Of a stretch of DNA of 15,486 nt, positions 1 through 6,849 are shown in pieces (within the stretch, counting starts at the first letter, position 1; the number at the start of each line of letters is the position of its first letter). Below the pieces are notes generated by a model. That model did no database searches, was not told the DNA's origin, and worked only from the letters and a program-made list of their open reading frames with translations. The translations under genes and the position numbers were made by a program. The DNA is taken from contig CADBPP010000246.1 in the NCBI GenBank assembly GCA_902796565.1, positions 1 through 15,486 on the forward strand, written 5' to 3'. This DNA is from an uncultured Eubacteriales bacterium (GTDB taxonomy: Bacteria > Bacillota > Clostridia > Eubacteriales > Anaerofustaceae).

Positions 1-1
1 G

Positions 2-139
2 GACGACGAATTCCCCGCGGACATCACGGTGCTGTACGATAAAAGCATCACCGATTTCATACATGAGGAGAATGTTCCCACTCTCGGGACCAGGACCCTC
101 TCTGAAATAGCAAAACAGAAGAAAGAGACGGAAACATGA
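2..139 (+). CDS. 3' end of an unrecognised gene upstream of apbE
   Basis: An open frame enters from the left edge and ends at TGA 137-139, giving the last 45 residues of a protein (starting DDEFPADITVLYDK, ending SEIAKQKKETET). The stop overlaps the ApbE start as ATGA, so the two genes are very probably translationally coupled in one operon. The tail is charged and lysine-rich, and no membrane segment is visible. I do not recognise the family. ApbE neighbours are often redox or flavin-related proteins, but nothing in this fragment shows that. Reading frame and coupling are seen in the sequence; function is unknown. Confidence 0.75.
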   Translation, partial: DDEFPADITVLYDKSITDFIHEENVPTLGTRTLSEIAKQKKETET

Positions 140-1152
140 GGGAAAGAACTCTTAAACGGATATTTTGCGTGATCCTCTCCGGGATGCTCCTGCTTACCGG
201 GATGGCGGGATGCGCCCGGCGGACATCCGGGGACAGCACGGAAGAACCCATAAGCGCCACCGCCGTGCTTCTGGACACGGTGGTCAGCATAACCCTTTAT
301 GACAGCTCCGACGAGTCCCTGCTTGAGGGCTGCATGGACCTGATAAAGCACTATGAAGAGCTCTTTTCCCGTACCATCGCCACCAGCGATATCGCCCGCC
401 TGAATTCCGGGGAAACGGACACGGTGTCCCCGGAGACCGCCGAGCTGATCCTTCAGGGGCTCATGTACGGGGATATCTCCGAAGGAAGATTCGACATCAC
501 CATCGGAGCGGTCTCCTCACTGTGGGACTTTTCCTCCGGAGGCGGAAGCGTCCCTCCTGCCGGACTCATAGAGGAAGCCCTTAAACACGTGGATTACCGC
601 GGAGTCCGTGTCGAGGGGACAAGGGTAACGTTCGAGGATCCGGAAACGATGCTGGATCTTGGAGCCATAGCCAAGGGCTTCATAGCGGACCGGCTGAAGG
701 AATACCTTGTGTCCAACGGAGTGGGCAGCGCCGTCATCAACCTTGGGGGGAACACGATGTGCATCGGGGAAAAGCCCGGAGGAAAGCCCTTCCGCATAGG
801 GATCCAGTATCCCTTCAAGGAAACGGGCGAGCTGATAGCGGTCCTTGAGATCAGCGACATGAGCGTCGTCTCCTCAGGCTCCTATGAGAGATATTTCGTA
901 TCCGGCGGGGTGAGCTACCACCATATCCTGGATCCATCCACCGGGTACAGCGTCTCCAGCGGGCTGTGCGCCGTGACAATCATATGCTCCTCCTCCATGC
1001 AGGCTGACGCCCTGAGCACCATATGCTTCATCCTCGGAGAGAAGGATGCCCTGTCCCTCATCGATTCCCTGGACGGGGTATGGTGCATCCTCATCCGGGA
1101 CGACATGAGCATGGTCTTTTCCGAAGGCGCAGAAGCCTTCGTCAGCAAATAA
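136..1152 (+). CDS. apbE: FAD:protein FMN transferase (ApbE family lipoprotein)
   Basis: This 338-residue protein belongs to the ApbE family, which cleaves FAD and covalently attaches FMN to a threonine of exported or membrane flavoproteins (for example Rnf/Nqr subunits and extracellular FMN-binding domains), using Mg2+. The N-terminus has basic residues, a hydrophobic stretch and a lipobox (MAGC, lipid-bearing Cys26), so the enzyme should sit on the outer face of the membrane. Family motifs appear in order: DLGAIAKGFIAD at about 174-185, the glycine-rich NLGGN at 202-206, HILDPSTG at 263-270, and the metal-site motif QADALST at 289-295. Length is normal for the family. The ATG overlaps the stop of the upstream gene (ATGA) and there is only a weak purine-rich ribosome site, consistent with coupled translation. 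The substrate flavoprotein is not in this window. Family assignment is confident; substrate is unknown. Confidence 0.95.
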   Translation: MRERTLKRIFCVILSGMLLLTGMAGCARRTSGDSTEEPISATAVLLDTVVSITLYDSSDESLLEGCMDLIKHYEELFSRTIATSDIARLNSGETDTVSPETAELILQGLMYGDISEGRFDITIGAVSSLWDFSSGGGSVPPAGLIEEALKHVDYRGVRVEGTRVTFEDPETMLDLGAIAKGFIADRLKEYLVSNGVGSAVINLGGNTMCIGEKPGGKPFRIGIQYPFKETGELIAVLEISDMSVVSSGSYERYFVSGGVSYHHILDPSTGYSVSSGLCAVTIICSSSMQADALSTICFILGEKDALSLIDSLDGVWCILIRDDMSMVFSEGAEAFVSK

Positions 1153-1186
1153 CCTCGTTTTTCGACATACAGCCGTGAATCGCATC

Positions 1187-1224
1187 GGCTCCTCAGAATA
1201 TGCCCGGAGGAGCCTTTTTTTTTT
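1187..1224 (+). terminator. Rho-independent terminator after apbE
   Basis: GGCTCCTC (1187-1194) pairs perfectly with GAGGAGCC (1207-1214) across a 12-base loop, followed directly by ten T residues (1215-1224). It lies 35 bases after the apbE stop and is a textbook intrinsic terminator closing the apbE operon. Confidence 0.93.
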
Positions 1225-1275
1225 GTAATTTTATATGATATTAATACCATACAATGTGCTCATTTCGTTCATTTA

Positions 1276-1284
1276 TGCTATAAT
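1276..1284 (+). promoter_or_regulatory. Extended -10 promoter for the small lipoprotein gene
   Basis: TGCTATAAT, inside TATGCTATAAT, is a perfect -10 hexamer (1279-1284) with the Gram-positive TRTGN extension. No good -35 hexamer sits 16-18 bases upstream, as is common for extended -10 promoters. Transcription would start near 1291. This rules out a TTG codon at 1284 as the start and leaves a leader of about 30 bases before ATG 1320. Confidence 0.7.
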
Positions 1285-1319
1285 TGATAAAAGCATATGA
1301 TTATCAACTGGTGTTAGTA

Positions 1320-1832
1320 ATGGTAAAGAGAAAATTACTGTTTCTTCTCTGCCTTATCGCAGCATTCTCCTTCACCTCGTGCGCCTTTCCCGCCGGCAGC
1401 TCCTCCCCGGAGGAATACATGCTGGGAGAAGAGCTTTGTGTCACGATGAGCAGCGGATTCAAGGCCTCGGAAGACATGCCCGGCGCGGACGTATATCTCT
1501 CCAAGGGCGACGAATGCGCCCTTTACGCAGTCAGGGACACAGCGGAGACCCTGGGGGGATACGGCTACGACCCTGATGGGATAGATCTTGCGGCGTACTT
1601 CGATCTCGTATGCGCGGCCAACGGTATCTCCCCGGAGCCTTCGGACGGCTCCCAGGAACCGTATGCTGTATTCAGACGAACCGCAGGGGAAACGGAATAC
1701 TGGTATTACGTGACGGTCCGAGAATGTCCGGGGGCATTCTGGACGGTATATCTCATATCCCCCGTACGGGAAGGCGAAGAGAGAGCACCTCAGACACTGT
1801 TCGACTACGGTTCATCGATCAGAGTAATTTGA
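1320..1832 (+). CDS. Small lipoprotein of unknown function
   Basis: This is a 170-residue predicted lipoprotein. The N-terminus MVKRKLLFLLCLIAAFSFTSC is a typical lipoprotein signal with lipobox FTSC and lipidated Cys21. The mature part (about 150 residues) is acidic, with no further membrane segment and several aromatic residues (TEYWYYVTVRE, AFWTVYLI) that look like beta strands of a small globular domain. I do not recognise the family. The frame extends upstream to a TTG at 1284, but that codon overlaps the -10 box, and the extra 12 residues would precede the signal peptide, so ATG 1320 is preferred. Its ribosome site is poor (GGTG, 6 bases before the ATG). The gene stands alone between a terminator and the yerC operon. 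Lipoprotein status is confident; role is unknown. Confidence 0.85.
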   Translation: MVKRKLLFLLCLIAAFSFTSCAFPAGSSSPEEYMLGEELCVTMSSGFKASEDMPGADVYLSKGDECALYAVRDTAETLGGYGYDPDGIDLAAYFDLVCAANGISPEPSDGSQEPYAVFRRTAGETEYWYYVTVRECPGAFWTVYLISPVREGEERAPQTLFDYGSSIRVI

Positions 1833-1930
1833 ACGGATAACCGGACAGTCATTGCCTGTAAAAAAATCATAAAAGGTTAACTTTATTACATCCGGAACAG
1901 CCCGGAAACGACAATTGAATGGAGCTTGAA

Positions 1931-2224
1931 ATGAAAAAAGGTAAACCAGCAAAAGGCAACAATGTACGTTTTTACAAGGCCGTGCTTGCTCTTGACAGCG
2001 AAAGAGCTTGCAAAAACTTCTTTGAAGACATCCTTACGGAAGCGGAGATGAAAGCTATCACCCAGAGACTGCAGATCGCTTCCATGCTCAGCAACGGATC
2101 CACCTTCGCAGAGATAAACAGGGTCACCGGCGCATCCAGCGCCACCATTACGAAGATCAACCAGACGCTTAAAAACGGGAACAGGGGCTTCCGCTATGTT
2201 CTCGACAGAATAACAGAGGAATGA
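1931..2224 (+). CDS. yerC: YerC/YecD-type TrpR-related DNA-binding protein
   Basis: A 97-residue protein of the TrpR superfamily, close to the YerC/YecD family of Bacillota, which is of similar length. The all-helical body holds the family signature around LTEAEMKAITQRLQIA (35-50), followed by a helix-turn-helix at about 58-80 (TFAEINRVTGASSATITKIN). It probably represses or tunes a small set of promoters; the ligand and targets are not known to me and the sequence does not show them. An in-frame ATG lies at 1919, but GGAG at 1921-1924 sits 6 bases before ATG 1931, making 1931 the better start. The gene is followed 3 bases later by the DUF2284 gene, so they are probably co-transcribed. I found no convincing promoter in 1840-1918. 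Confidence 0.88.
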   Translation: MKKGKPAKGNNVRFYKAVLALDSERACKNFFEDILTEAEMKAITQRLQIASMLSNGSTFAEINRVTGASSATITKINQTLKNGNRGFRYVLDRITEE

Positions 2225-2227
2225 TTA

Positions 2228-2767
2228 ATGATATCCGCCGAATTTGAAAACGAGATCATCGCCGGTCATCCCATAACGGATTACCGGTTTTTCACTACTG
2301 ACCAGCTGTGTTTTTCCGACAACATACGGACCATATGCCGCACGGAATGCCCGATGTACGGTCACAGCTATTCATGCCCTCCCGCAGTGGGCACGAAAGA
2401 GGAATGTGAAGAGAGATGTCTCGGGTTCAGCAGCGGATTTATTTTTTCCACCATCGCAGAGGTCAATGATATCGCGAACCTGGAGGAGACCCTCGCGACC
2501 AAACCGGAACACGAAGACGTGACCCGCCTTATCCGGGACCGCTTCGCGCAGGAATTCGGAGAGGTCCTGGCCCTGTCCGCCGACGCCTGCAGCATCTGCG
2601 ATGAATGCGCCTATCCCGATGCGCCCTGCCGTCATCCGGACAGGATGCTTCCCTGCATAGAGAGCCATACCATCGTCGTGACCGACATCGCCGAAAAACT
2701 GGGGATGGAATTCTTCTACGGCGCCAACGTGGTCACGTGGTTTTCGATCATTCTTTTCAATGAGTAG
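2228..2767 (+). CDS. DUF2284 family cysteine-rich metal-binding protein
   Basis: A 179-residue protein matching the DUF2284 family of predicted metal-binding proteins, frequent in anaerobes. Two cysteine clusters are visible. The N-terminal one includes Cys28, Cys37, Cys41 (CPMYG) and Cys50 (SCPPAVG). The C-terminal one reads CSICDECAYPDAPCRHP (Cys121, 124, 127, 134), followed by the family's MLPCIES segment. The second cluster resembles an iron-sulfur ligand set (CxxCxxC plus a distal Cys-Arg), so an Fe-S cluster or zinc is plausible but unproven. The ribosome site AGAGGA (2215-2220) is 7 bases before the ATG. It starts 3 bases after yerC ends, so the repressor-like gene and this protein form an operon closed by the palindrome at 2803. 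The reaction is not known. Confidence 0.88.
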   Translation: MISAEFENEIIAGHPITDYRFFTTDQLCFSDNIRTICRTECPMYGHSYSCPPAVGTKEECEERCLGFSSGFIFSTIAEVNDIANLEETLATKPEHEDVTRLIRDRFAQEFGEVLALSADACSICDECAYPDAPCRHPDRMLPCIESHTIVVTDIAEKLGMEFFYGANVVTWFSIILFNE

Positions 2768-2802
2768 GTCCCGCTCCCGCGGACGTTTTGGGCACAACAG
2801 CA

Positions 2803-2844
2803 AAGACCCAAAGCGATGCTGCAGCATCGCTTTGGGTCTTCTTT
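2803..2844 (+). terminator. 38-base perfect palindrome acting as terminator
   Basis: Bases 2803-2840 read the same on both strands without a mismatch (two 19-base arms centred between 2821 and 2822; the core is GCTGCAGC). As RNA this is a very stable hairpin of about 17 pairs with a 4-base loop, followed by TTCTTT. It lies 35 bases after the DUF2284 stop and before the hemZ promoter, so it most likely terminates the yerC operon. The T tract is short and interrupted, but the stem is unusually strong. Confidence 0.8.
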
Positions 2845-2931
2845 CGTTCCGGCGCAACCACACATGGGCGTTTCCTGCTTCCCCCGGCGGTCTTTCCGGA
2901 AGCCTGGAGCATTTTTTGATATACCCCGCGG

Positions 2932-2960
2932 TTGCAAACATCCTCCGGCAAATATATAAT
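2932..2960 (+). promoter_or_regulatory. Promoter of hemZ
   Basis: TTGCAA (2932-2937) and a perfect TATAAT (2955-2960) are separated by exactly 17 bases. The predicted start of transcription, about 7 bases after the -10 box, falls at 2967, which is also the hemZ ATG. No other promoter is evident between the terminator and the gene. Confidence 0.75.
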
Positions 2961-2966
2961 TGGGAC

Positions 2967-4373
2967 ATGGACATATCCTTCGTAAACGAGACCGCAAGAA
3001 ACATACACGTCAGTTCCCTCATCGAGGTGGCGGACCTTTTCAAAGATACAGGAGCTGATCTTTCCATAAGGGTCACCGCCCTAGGAGGGGACCCCGCCGC
3101 AGCCGTGGCCGAATGCTGCGGATACGATACCGTCCGATCGGAAGCGGACGCGGTCCAGTATGCCGTAAAAAAAGCGGTGTTCGAGATGCTCTCCTCCGTG
3201 ACCGGAAGCCATCCCGCCTGGGGCAGCCTCACCGGAGTGAAGCCCCTTAAGATAATGGTGCAGCTGAAGGAAAAGGGCTTTGACGCGGAAAGCATCCGGC
3301 AGTACTTCCGCCGCAATTTCCTCATATCCGGCGCGAAGCTCGCCCTTCTGGAGAGCTGCGTGGACACTCATATGAAGCTGCTCTATCCCCACGGGGACGA
3401 TTATGCCCTGTACGTGCACATACCGCTGTGCCTGTCAAAGTGCAGCTACTGTTCCTTTCCCTCCGCCGTTACCTCCGAGGGCAGCGATCTGTGCGGGGAA
3501 TACCTCTCGGCCCTCATAAAGGAGCTCCGGGCCGTATGCGGATATTTCCCGTCAAGAAAGGCGGACTGCGCCTATGTGGGGGGAGGCACGCCGTCTATCC
3601 TTTCCTCCGAACAGAGCTCAAGGCTCCTTGAAGAGATAGGTGTCCTGTGCAGGGATCTGAAGGAGCTTACCTTCGAAGCCGGAAGAGCCGACACCCTGGA
3701 GAGGGAAAAACTCGAAGCCCTGAGACGAAGCGGAGTCACCCGCATCAGCCTCAATCCCCAGACCACCGATAACGCCACCCTGGAGAGGATCGGACGCAGG
3801 GTCACCCACGAGATGTTCCTTAAGACATTCGGCGAGGCCCGTTCAGCGGGACATGACAACATAAACTGCGACATCATCTACGGGCTCGAGGACGAGAGGG
3901 AGGAGTCCTGCTTCAGGAGCCTTTCCGACATCATGGATCTTTCGCCGGAAAGCATAACGCTGCACACCCTGTGCAAGAAGCGCACCAGCGCCATCGAAGG
4001 GGAGAGCCTTCTGAAAAAGGAGCTTCCCGTCGCAGGGATGATGGATACGTCCCGGCTGATGCTTGCCGAAAGGGGATATATGCCCTACTACCTCTACCGA
4101 CAGAAGAACGCGGTGGACAACGCGGAGAACACAGGCTACGCCCTCGCGGGAGCCGAGAACATCTACAACATCCGCATGATGGGGGAGCGCCAGAGCGTCA
4201 TCTCCGCCGGGGCGGGCAGCACCACAAAGATCTATTTCTCCGGGGAGGACCGTTTCGAGAACATCTACAACATCAAAAACATCCGTCTTTACATCGATAC
4301 CATCGATCAGGTGATAGAAAAGAAGCTCAGGACTCTGGACAGGGTCCTTTCAGGCGGGAGGCAGGAACAGTAG
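2967..4373 (+). CDS. hemZ: HemZ-type radical SAM coproporphyrinogen III dehydrogenase
   Basis: A 468-residue radical SAM protein of the HemN/HemZ group. HemZ proteins are annotated as oxygen-independent coproporphyrinogen dehydrogenases, which oxidatively decarboxylate coproporphyrinogen III to protoporphyrinogen IX in the cytoplasm. An N-terminal domain of about 145 residues precedes the radical SAM domain, as in Bacillota HemZ. The cluster motif is CLSKCSYC (Cys155, 159, 162), and the family VGGGTPS motif is at 204-210. ATG 2967 gives an N-terminus (MDISFVNE) comparable to known HemZ starts; the frame is open further upstream but would read through the terminator palindrome. The only ribosome-like site, GGGA at 2962-2965, is too close to the ATG to be normal. 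No other haem gene is in the window, so whether the cell makes haem or uses this protein otherwise cannot be judged here. Confidence 0.92.
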   Translation: MDISFVNETARNIHVSSLIEVADLFKDTGADLSIRVTALGGDPAAAVAECCGYDTVRSEADAVQYAVKKAVFEMLSSVTGSHPAWGSLTGVKPLKIMVQLKEKGFDAESIRQYFRRNFLISGAKLALLESCVDTHMKLLYPHGDDYALYVHIPLCLSKCSYCSFPSAVTSEGSDLCGEYLSALIKELRAVCGYFPSRKADCAYVGGGTPSILSSEQSSRLLEEIGVLCRDLKELTFEAGRADTLEREKLEALRRSGVTRISLNPQTTDNATLERIGRRVTHEMFLKTFGEARSAGHDNINCDIIYGLEDEREESCFRSLSDIMDLSPESITLHTLCKKRTSAIEGESLLKKELPVAGMMDTSRLMLAERGYMPYYLYRQKNAVDNAENTGYALAGAENIYNIRMMGERQSVISAGAGSTTKIYFSGEDRFENIYNIKNIRLYIDTIDQVIEKKLRTLDRVLSGGRQEQ

Positions 4374-4390
4374 ACCCTGCCTCTTCTTAT
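4358..4390 (+). terminator. Terminator-like hairpin at the end of hemZ
   Basis: GAGGCAGG (4358-4365) pairs perfectly with CCTGCCTC (4376-4383) across a 10-base loop that contains the hemZ stop codon, followed by TTCTTAT. It is an 8-pair GC-rich stem with a modest T-rich tail, so a likely though not ideal intrinsic terminator. Confidence 0.6.
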
Positions 4391-4421
4391 ATTAAATCTC
4401 CATTACTCTTTTCAAAACAGA

Positions 4422-4450
4422 TTGCACCCCGCGTCCAGGGAAGGTAAAAT
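4422..4450 (+). promoter_or_regulatory. Promoter of the class A PBP gene
   Basis: TTGCAC (4422-4427) and TAAAAT (4445-4450) are separated by exactly 17 bases. The -10 box matches consensus at five of six positions. Predicted start of transcription is near 4457, about 30 bases before the ATG at 4487. Confidence 0.6.
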
Positions 4451-4486
4451 TAAACCAGTATCCATTCATTTTTCAGGTACGTGATA

Positions 4487-6709
4487 ATGAGTATCAGAAG
4501 AAAAAAGCTGTCCGCAAGACAGAAAACAGCAAGAAAGAAAAAGATAAGAAGGGCCGTCGGGATCGGCCTGATCCTTATGGCCGCCTTCGCAGCGGTCCTG
4601 TTTTCCGCGTACCTGCGGACCCTGCCCGACATCAAAAACTACGATTACGCCAGCACCACCCATTCGGTGGTCTATTCCTCCGACGGGACATGGCTCGGCA
4701 GCGTGGAAAGAAAAAACAGCACCTACGTGAGCCGCGAACAGATCCCGGACACCCTGATCGACGCCGTCGTCAGCATAGAAGACAAACGGTTCTTCTCCCA
4801 CCCGGGAGTGGACCCCATCAGCATTTTCAGGGCCGTTATCCACAACATACAGGCAAAGGAGATAGTAGAGGGCGGCTCCAGCATCACTCAGCAGCTGGCG
4901 AGGCTCCTTTTCTTCAACGACGACGTCACCTTCTCCCGCAAGATCGCGGAAGCCATCACCGCCATAAGGCTCGAATTCAAGTATTCCAAGGATGACATCA
5001 TAACGATGTATCTGAATGAGGTCTACCTCGGGGGAGGGGCTTACGGCGTTTACGAGGCCTCCATGCTCTACTTCGGCTGTGCTCCCCTTGAGATGACACC
5101 GGCCCAGTGCGCCATGCTGGCGGGGATCATCACCGCCCCCAGCGCATACTGTCCCATGGACGAGACGGGCTACGGCTTCGCCACAGAGCGCAAGGAAAAA
5201 GTCCTCGACGCCATGCTGGACCAGGGCCGCATTTCCGTGTTCCAGTACGCTAAGGCTCTCATGGAGCCCATCATCATCTACGGCAGGATCCCCGGGCAGT
5301 CGGCATTCGAATACGGCAGCTGCCTCGCGGGATACCGCAGCTGTATGAACCGGGTCTACACTGAAGCGGTGGAGCTCCTCAGCAGCTACTACATCTCGGA
5401 AGGCACCAGCCCATCCTCCGCCCGTCTCAAGGCGGAACAGGCCCTGTTCTCCCAGTCCATGAGGATCAATACCACCATAAGCTACGCCATGCAGCAGAAG
5501 GCTCTGGCAGCCATATGGTCCCAGGTCACCGCAAGGGACTCCCGGGCGGCATGTGCTTATGTGAGCATCGATTCCTCCACCGGGAACGTCCTGGTCTACT
5601 ACGGAGGGGACAACAACACCCTGCTGGATCTTGCTGCGAGCCCCCACCAGCCGGGCAGCACCATCAAGCCCCTGTACATGCTGTACCTGGTGGACAGCGG
5701 GATATGCACCATAGACGATATCGTCTACGACGCGCCCACGGAGATAGACGGTTATGCTCCTGGCAACTTTGCGGGGGAATACTACGGCTACGTGACCATG
5801 AGGGAGACCCTGGTGGAATCCCTCAACTGCGCTTCACTGAAGTTCTTCGTGAAGGGCGATATAAATGAGGAGATCGATTTCGTCAAGAGCCTCGGAGTCT
5901 CCACCATCGTGGATGAAGACTATTCCCTGGCCTTCTGCCTGGGAGGTTTCACCTACGGGATCATGCCCTCGGAGCTGTGCTCCGCCTACTGCGTCATCGC
6001 CAACGGCGGAAGTGCCGTCGAGCCCCGTTTCGTCTCATCCATAGAGCTGGAGAACGGCACAGTGATCACTCCGGAGGAGAACTTCCCCCGCAGAGTGGTC
6101 GGAGCGGAGGCGGCGGATGACATAGCTGACTGCCTCTACAGCACCGTCACCCGCGGCACTGCCACCCCGGCGGAAAGCTCCTACGCCACCTTCGGAAAGA
6201 CCGGGACCACAGACGACGCCAAGGACGTCTGGTTCGTCGGAGCCACCGGAAGCACAGTTACCGCAATATGGGTCGGAACGCCCGACGGGACCATAATAGA
6301 CGGACTCGGTTCCTACTGGTGTTCCTGGGCCTACTATTATGCCATGACAGAGAGCATGTCGGAGGGCACCTTCGTCTCCCAGGGAGTCAGGGAAGTCTTC
6401 TATGACGACCTGACCAGCATATATATACTCCGTGAAGGAGCCAACACCGCGGATGGCATCGACCCCTCGGAGATCGCGCCGGTCACAGTGCTCTCTTCCA
6501 GACTGGCTAATTACAATTCCCGCAGAGTCGTTCAGCTGGACGTGGATGCCTCGACGGGGCTTCTGTTCACGGACAGCTGTCCCCCTCAGTACAGGGAAAC
6601 AAGGTATTACCTGTATACCGAGGCGCCGGAGGTCTACTGTAACGGAGACCATTCCTACTCGCCGCTGCCCGGAACGGAATGGAATCCTTTTTCGTGGATC
6701 TTCAACTGA
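4487..6709 (+). CDS. Class A penicillin-binding protein (PBP1A-like transglycosylase/transpeptidase)
   Basis: A 740-residue bifunctional peptidoglycan synthase, anchored in the membrane with its catalytic domains outside. A very basic cytoplasmic tail (residues 1-22) precedes one membrane helix (about 24-43). The GT51 transglycosylase has its motifs in order: EDKRFFSHPGVDP with catalytic Glu98, GGSSITQQLAR, RKIAEAITAIRLE, and MYLNEVYLGGGAYGVYEA. The transpeptidase has all three active-site motifs: STIK (Ser391, Lys394), SLN (445-447) and KTGT (from Lys571), so both activities should be intact. It ends soon after the transpeptidase, with no PASTA or fibronectin domains. Start: GTG 4481 is possible, but ATG 4487 lies 9 bases after AGG at 4475-4477 and is preferred. 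The gene appears monocistronic. Which PBP paralogue it is cannot be told from sequence alone. Confidence 0.95.
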   Translation: MSIRRKKLSARQKTARKKKIRRAVGIGLILMAAFAAVLFSAYLRTLPDIKNYDYASTTHSVVYSSDGTWLGSVERKNSTYVSREQIPDTLIDAVVSIEDKRFFSHPGVDPISIFRAVIHNIQAKEIVEGGSSITQQLARLLFFNDDVTFSRKIAEAITAIRLEFKYSKDDIITMYLNEVYLGGGAYGVYEASMLYFGCAPLEMTPAQCAMLAGIITAPSAYCPMDETGYGFATERKEKVLDAMLDQGRISVFQYAKALMEPIIIYGRIPGQSAFEYGSCLAGYRSCMNRVYTEAVELLSSYYISEGTSPSSARLKAEQALFSQSMRINTTISYAMQQKALAAIWSQVTARDSRAACAYVSIDSSTGNVLVYYGGDNNTLLDLAASPHQPGSTIKPLYMLYLVDSGICTIDDIVYDAPTEIDGYAPGNFAGEYYGYVTMRETLVESLNCASLKFFVKGDINEEIDFVKSLGVSTIVDEDYSLAFCLGGFTYGIMPSELCSAYCVIANGGSAVEPRFVSSIELENGTVITPEENFPRRVVGAEAADDIADCLYSTVTRGTATPAESSYATFGKTGTTDDAKDVWFVGATGSTVTAIWVGTPDGTIIDGLGSYWCSWAYYYAMTESMSEGTFVSQGVREVFYDDLTSIYILREGANTADGIDPSEIAPVTVLSSRLANYNSRRVVQLDVDASTGLLFTDSCPPQYRETRYYLYTEAPEVYCNGDHSYSPLPGTEWNPFSWIFN

Positions 6710-6710
6710 G

Positions 6711-6744
6711 GCGGGGAAAAGCAAAATTTCAGCATTTTTCCCGC
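6711..6744 (+). terminator. Hairpin after the PBP gene, weak terminator candidate
   Basis: GCGGGGAAAA (6711-6720) pairs with TTTTTCCCGC (6735-6744), with one G-T pair, across a 14-base loop. It starts immediately after the PBP stop. No T run follows the stem, so it may end or stabilise the PBP transcript without being a classical terminator. It also covers the position where the -35 box of the next promoter would lie. Confidence 0.4.
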
Positions 6745-6749
6745 GGATA

Positions 6750-6758
6750 TGCTATACT
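6750..6758 (+). promoter_or_regulatory. Extended -10 promoter of the SPFH/zinc-ribbon/TPM operon
   Basis: TGCTATACT, inside TATGCTATACT, has five of six -10 matches (6753-6758) and the TRTGN extension. No clear -35 box is seen. I saw no TGAAAC/CGTA pair of the kind used by extracytoplasmic sigma W in B. subtilis, so housekeeping transcription is more likely. The start would be near 6765, giving a leader of about 85 bases. Confidence 0.6.
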
Positions 6759-6764
6759 TTAAGG

Positions 6765-6849
6765 GACACAGGCCCTGTACGGGGCATGTTCATGCGCATT
6801 TTACTTATGCTTGCGCGCATTACAAATCAGATGAAAAGGAGAAACAACT
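6765..6849 (+). promoter_or_regulatory. Untranslated leader with a possible stem-loop
   Basis: The predicted leader contains ATGCGC (6792-6797) and GCGCAT (6815-6820), able to form a 6-pair stem with a 17-base loop, and a small ACAG/CTGT element upstream. The strong ribosome site AAGGAG (6836-6841), 8 bases before the ATG, lies outside the stem. No known riboswitch is recognised. Function is speculative. Confidence 0.3.

Noticed and set aside
1845..1867. Possible terminator after the small lipoprotein gene (ACAG...CTGT then an A run)
   Set aside because: The stem is only 4-5 pairs and is followed by A rather than T residues on the coding strand.
2760..2966. N-terminal extension of HemZ by 69 residues
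   Set aside because: It would translate the terminator palindrome and the hemZ promoter, and its product resembles no HemZ N-terminus.
2372..3367. Minus-strand open frame (331 codons) across DUF2284 and the start of hemZ
   Set aside because: It crosses two well-supported genes, a terminator and a promoter, and has no recognisable protein features.
4156..4273. Two copies of an 18-base sequence coding ENIYNI within hemZ, 100 bases apart
   Set aside because: HemZ proteins have two similar motifs in these places as part of the normal fold, so the DNA match is a codon-bias coincidence rather than a repeat element.
4466..5647. Long minus-strand open frame (393 codons) opposite the PBP gene
   Set aside because: It mirrors the strongly supported PBP reading frame, lacks any recognisable domain, and is rich in Gly/Val/His as expected of a frame opposite a GC-rich gene.
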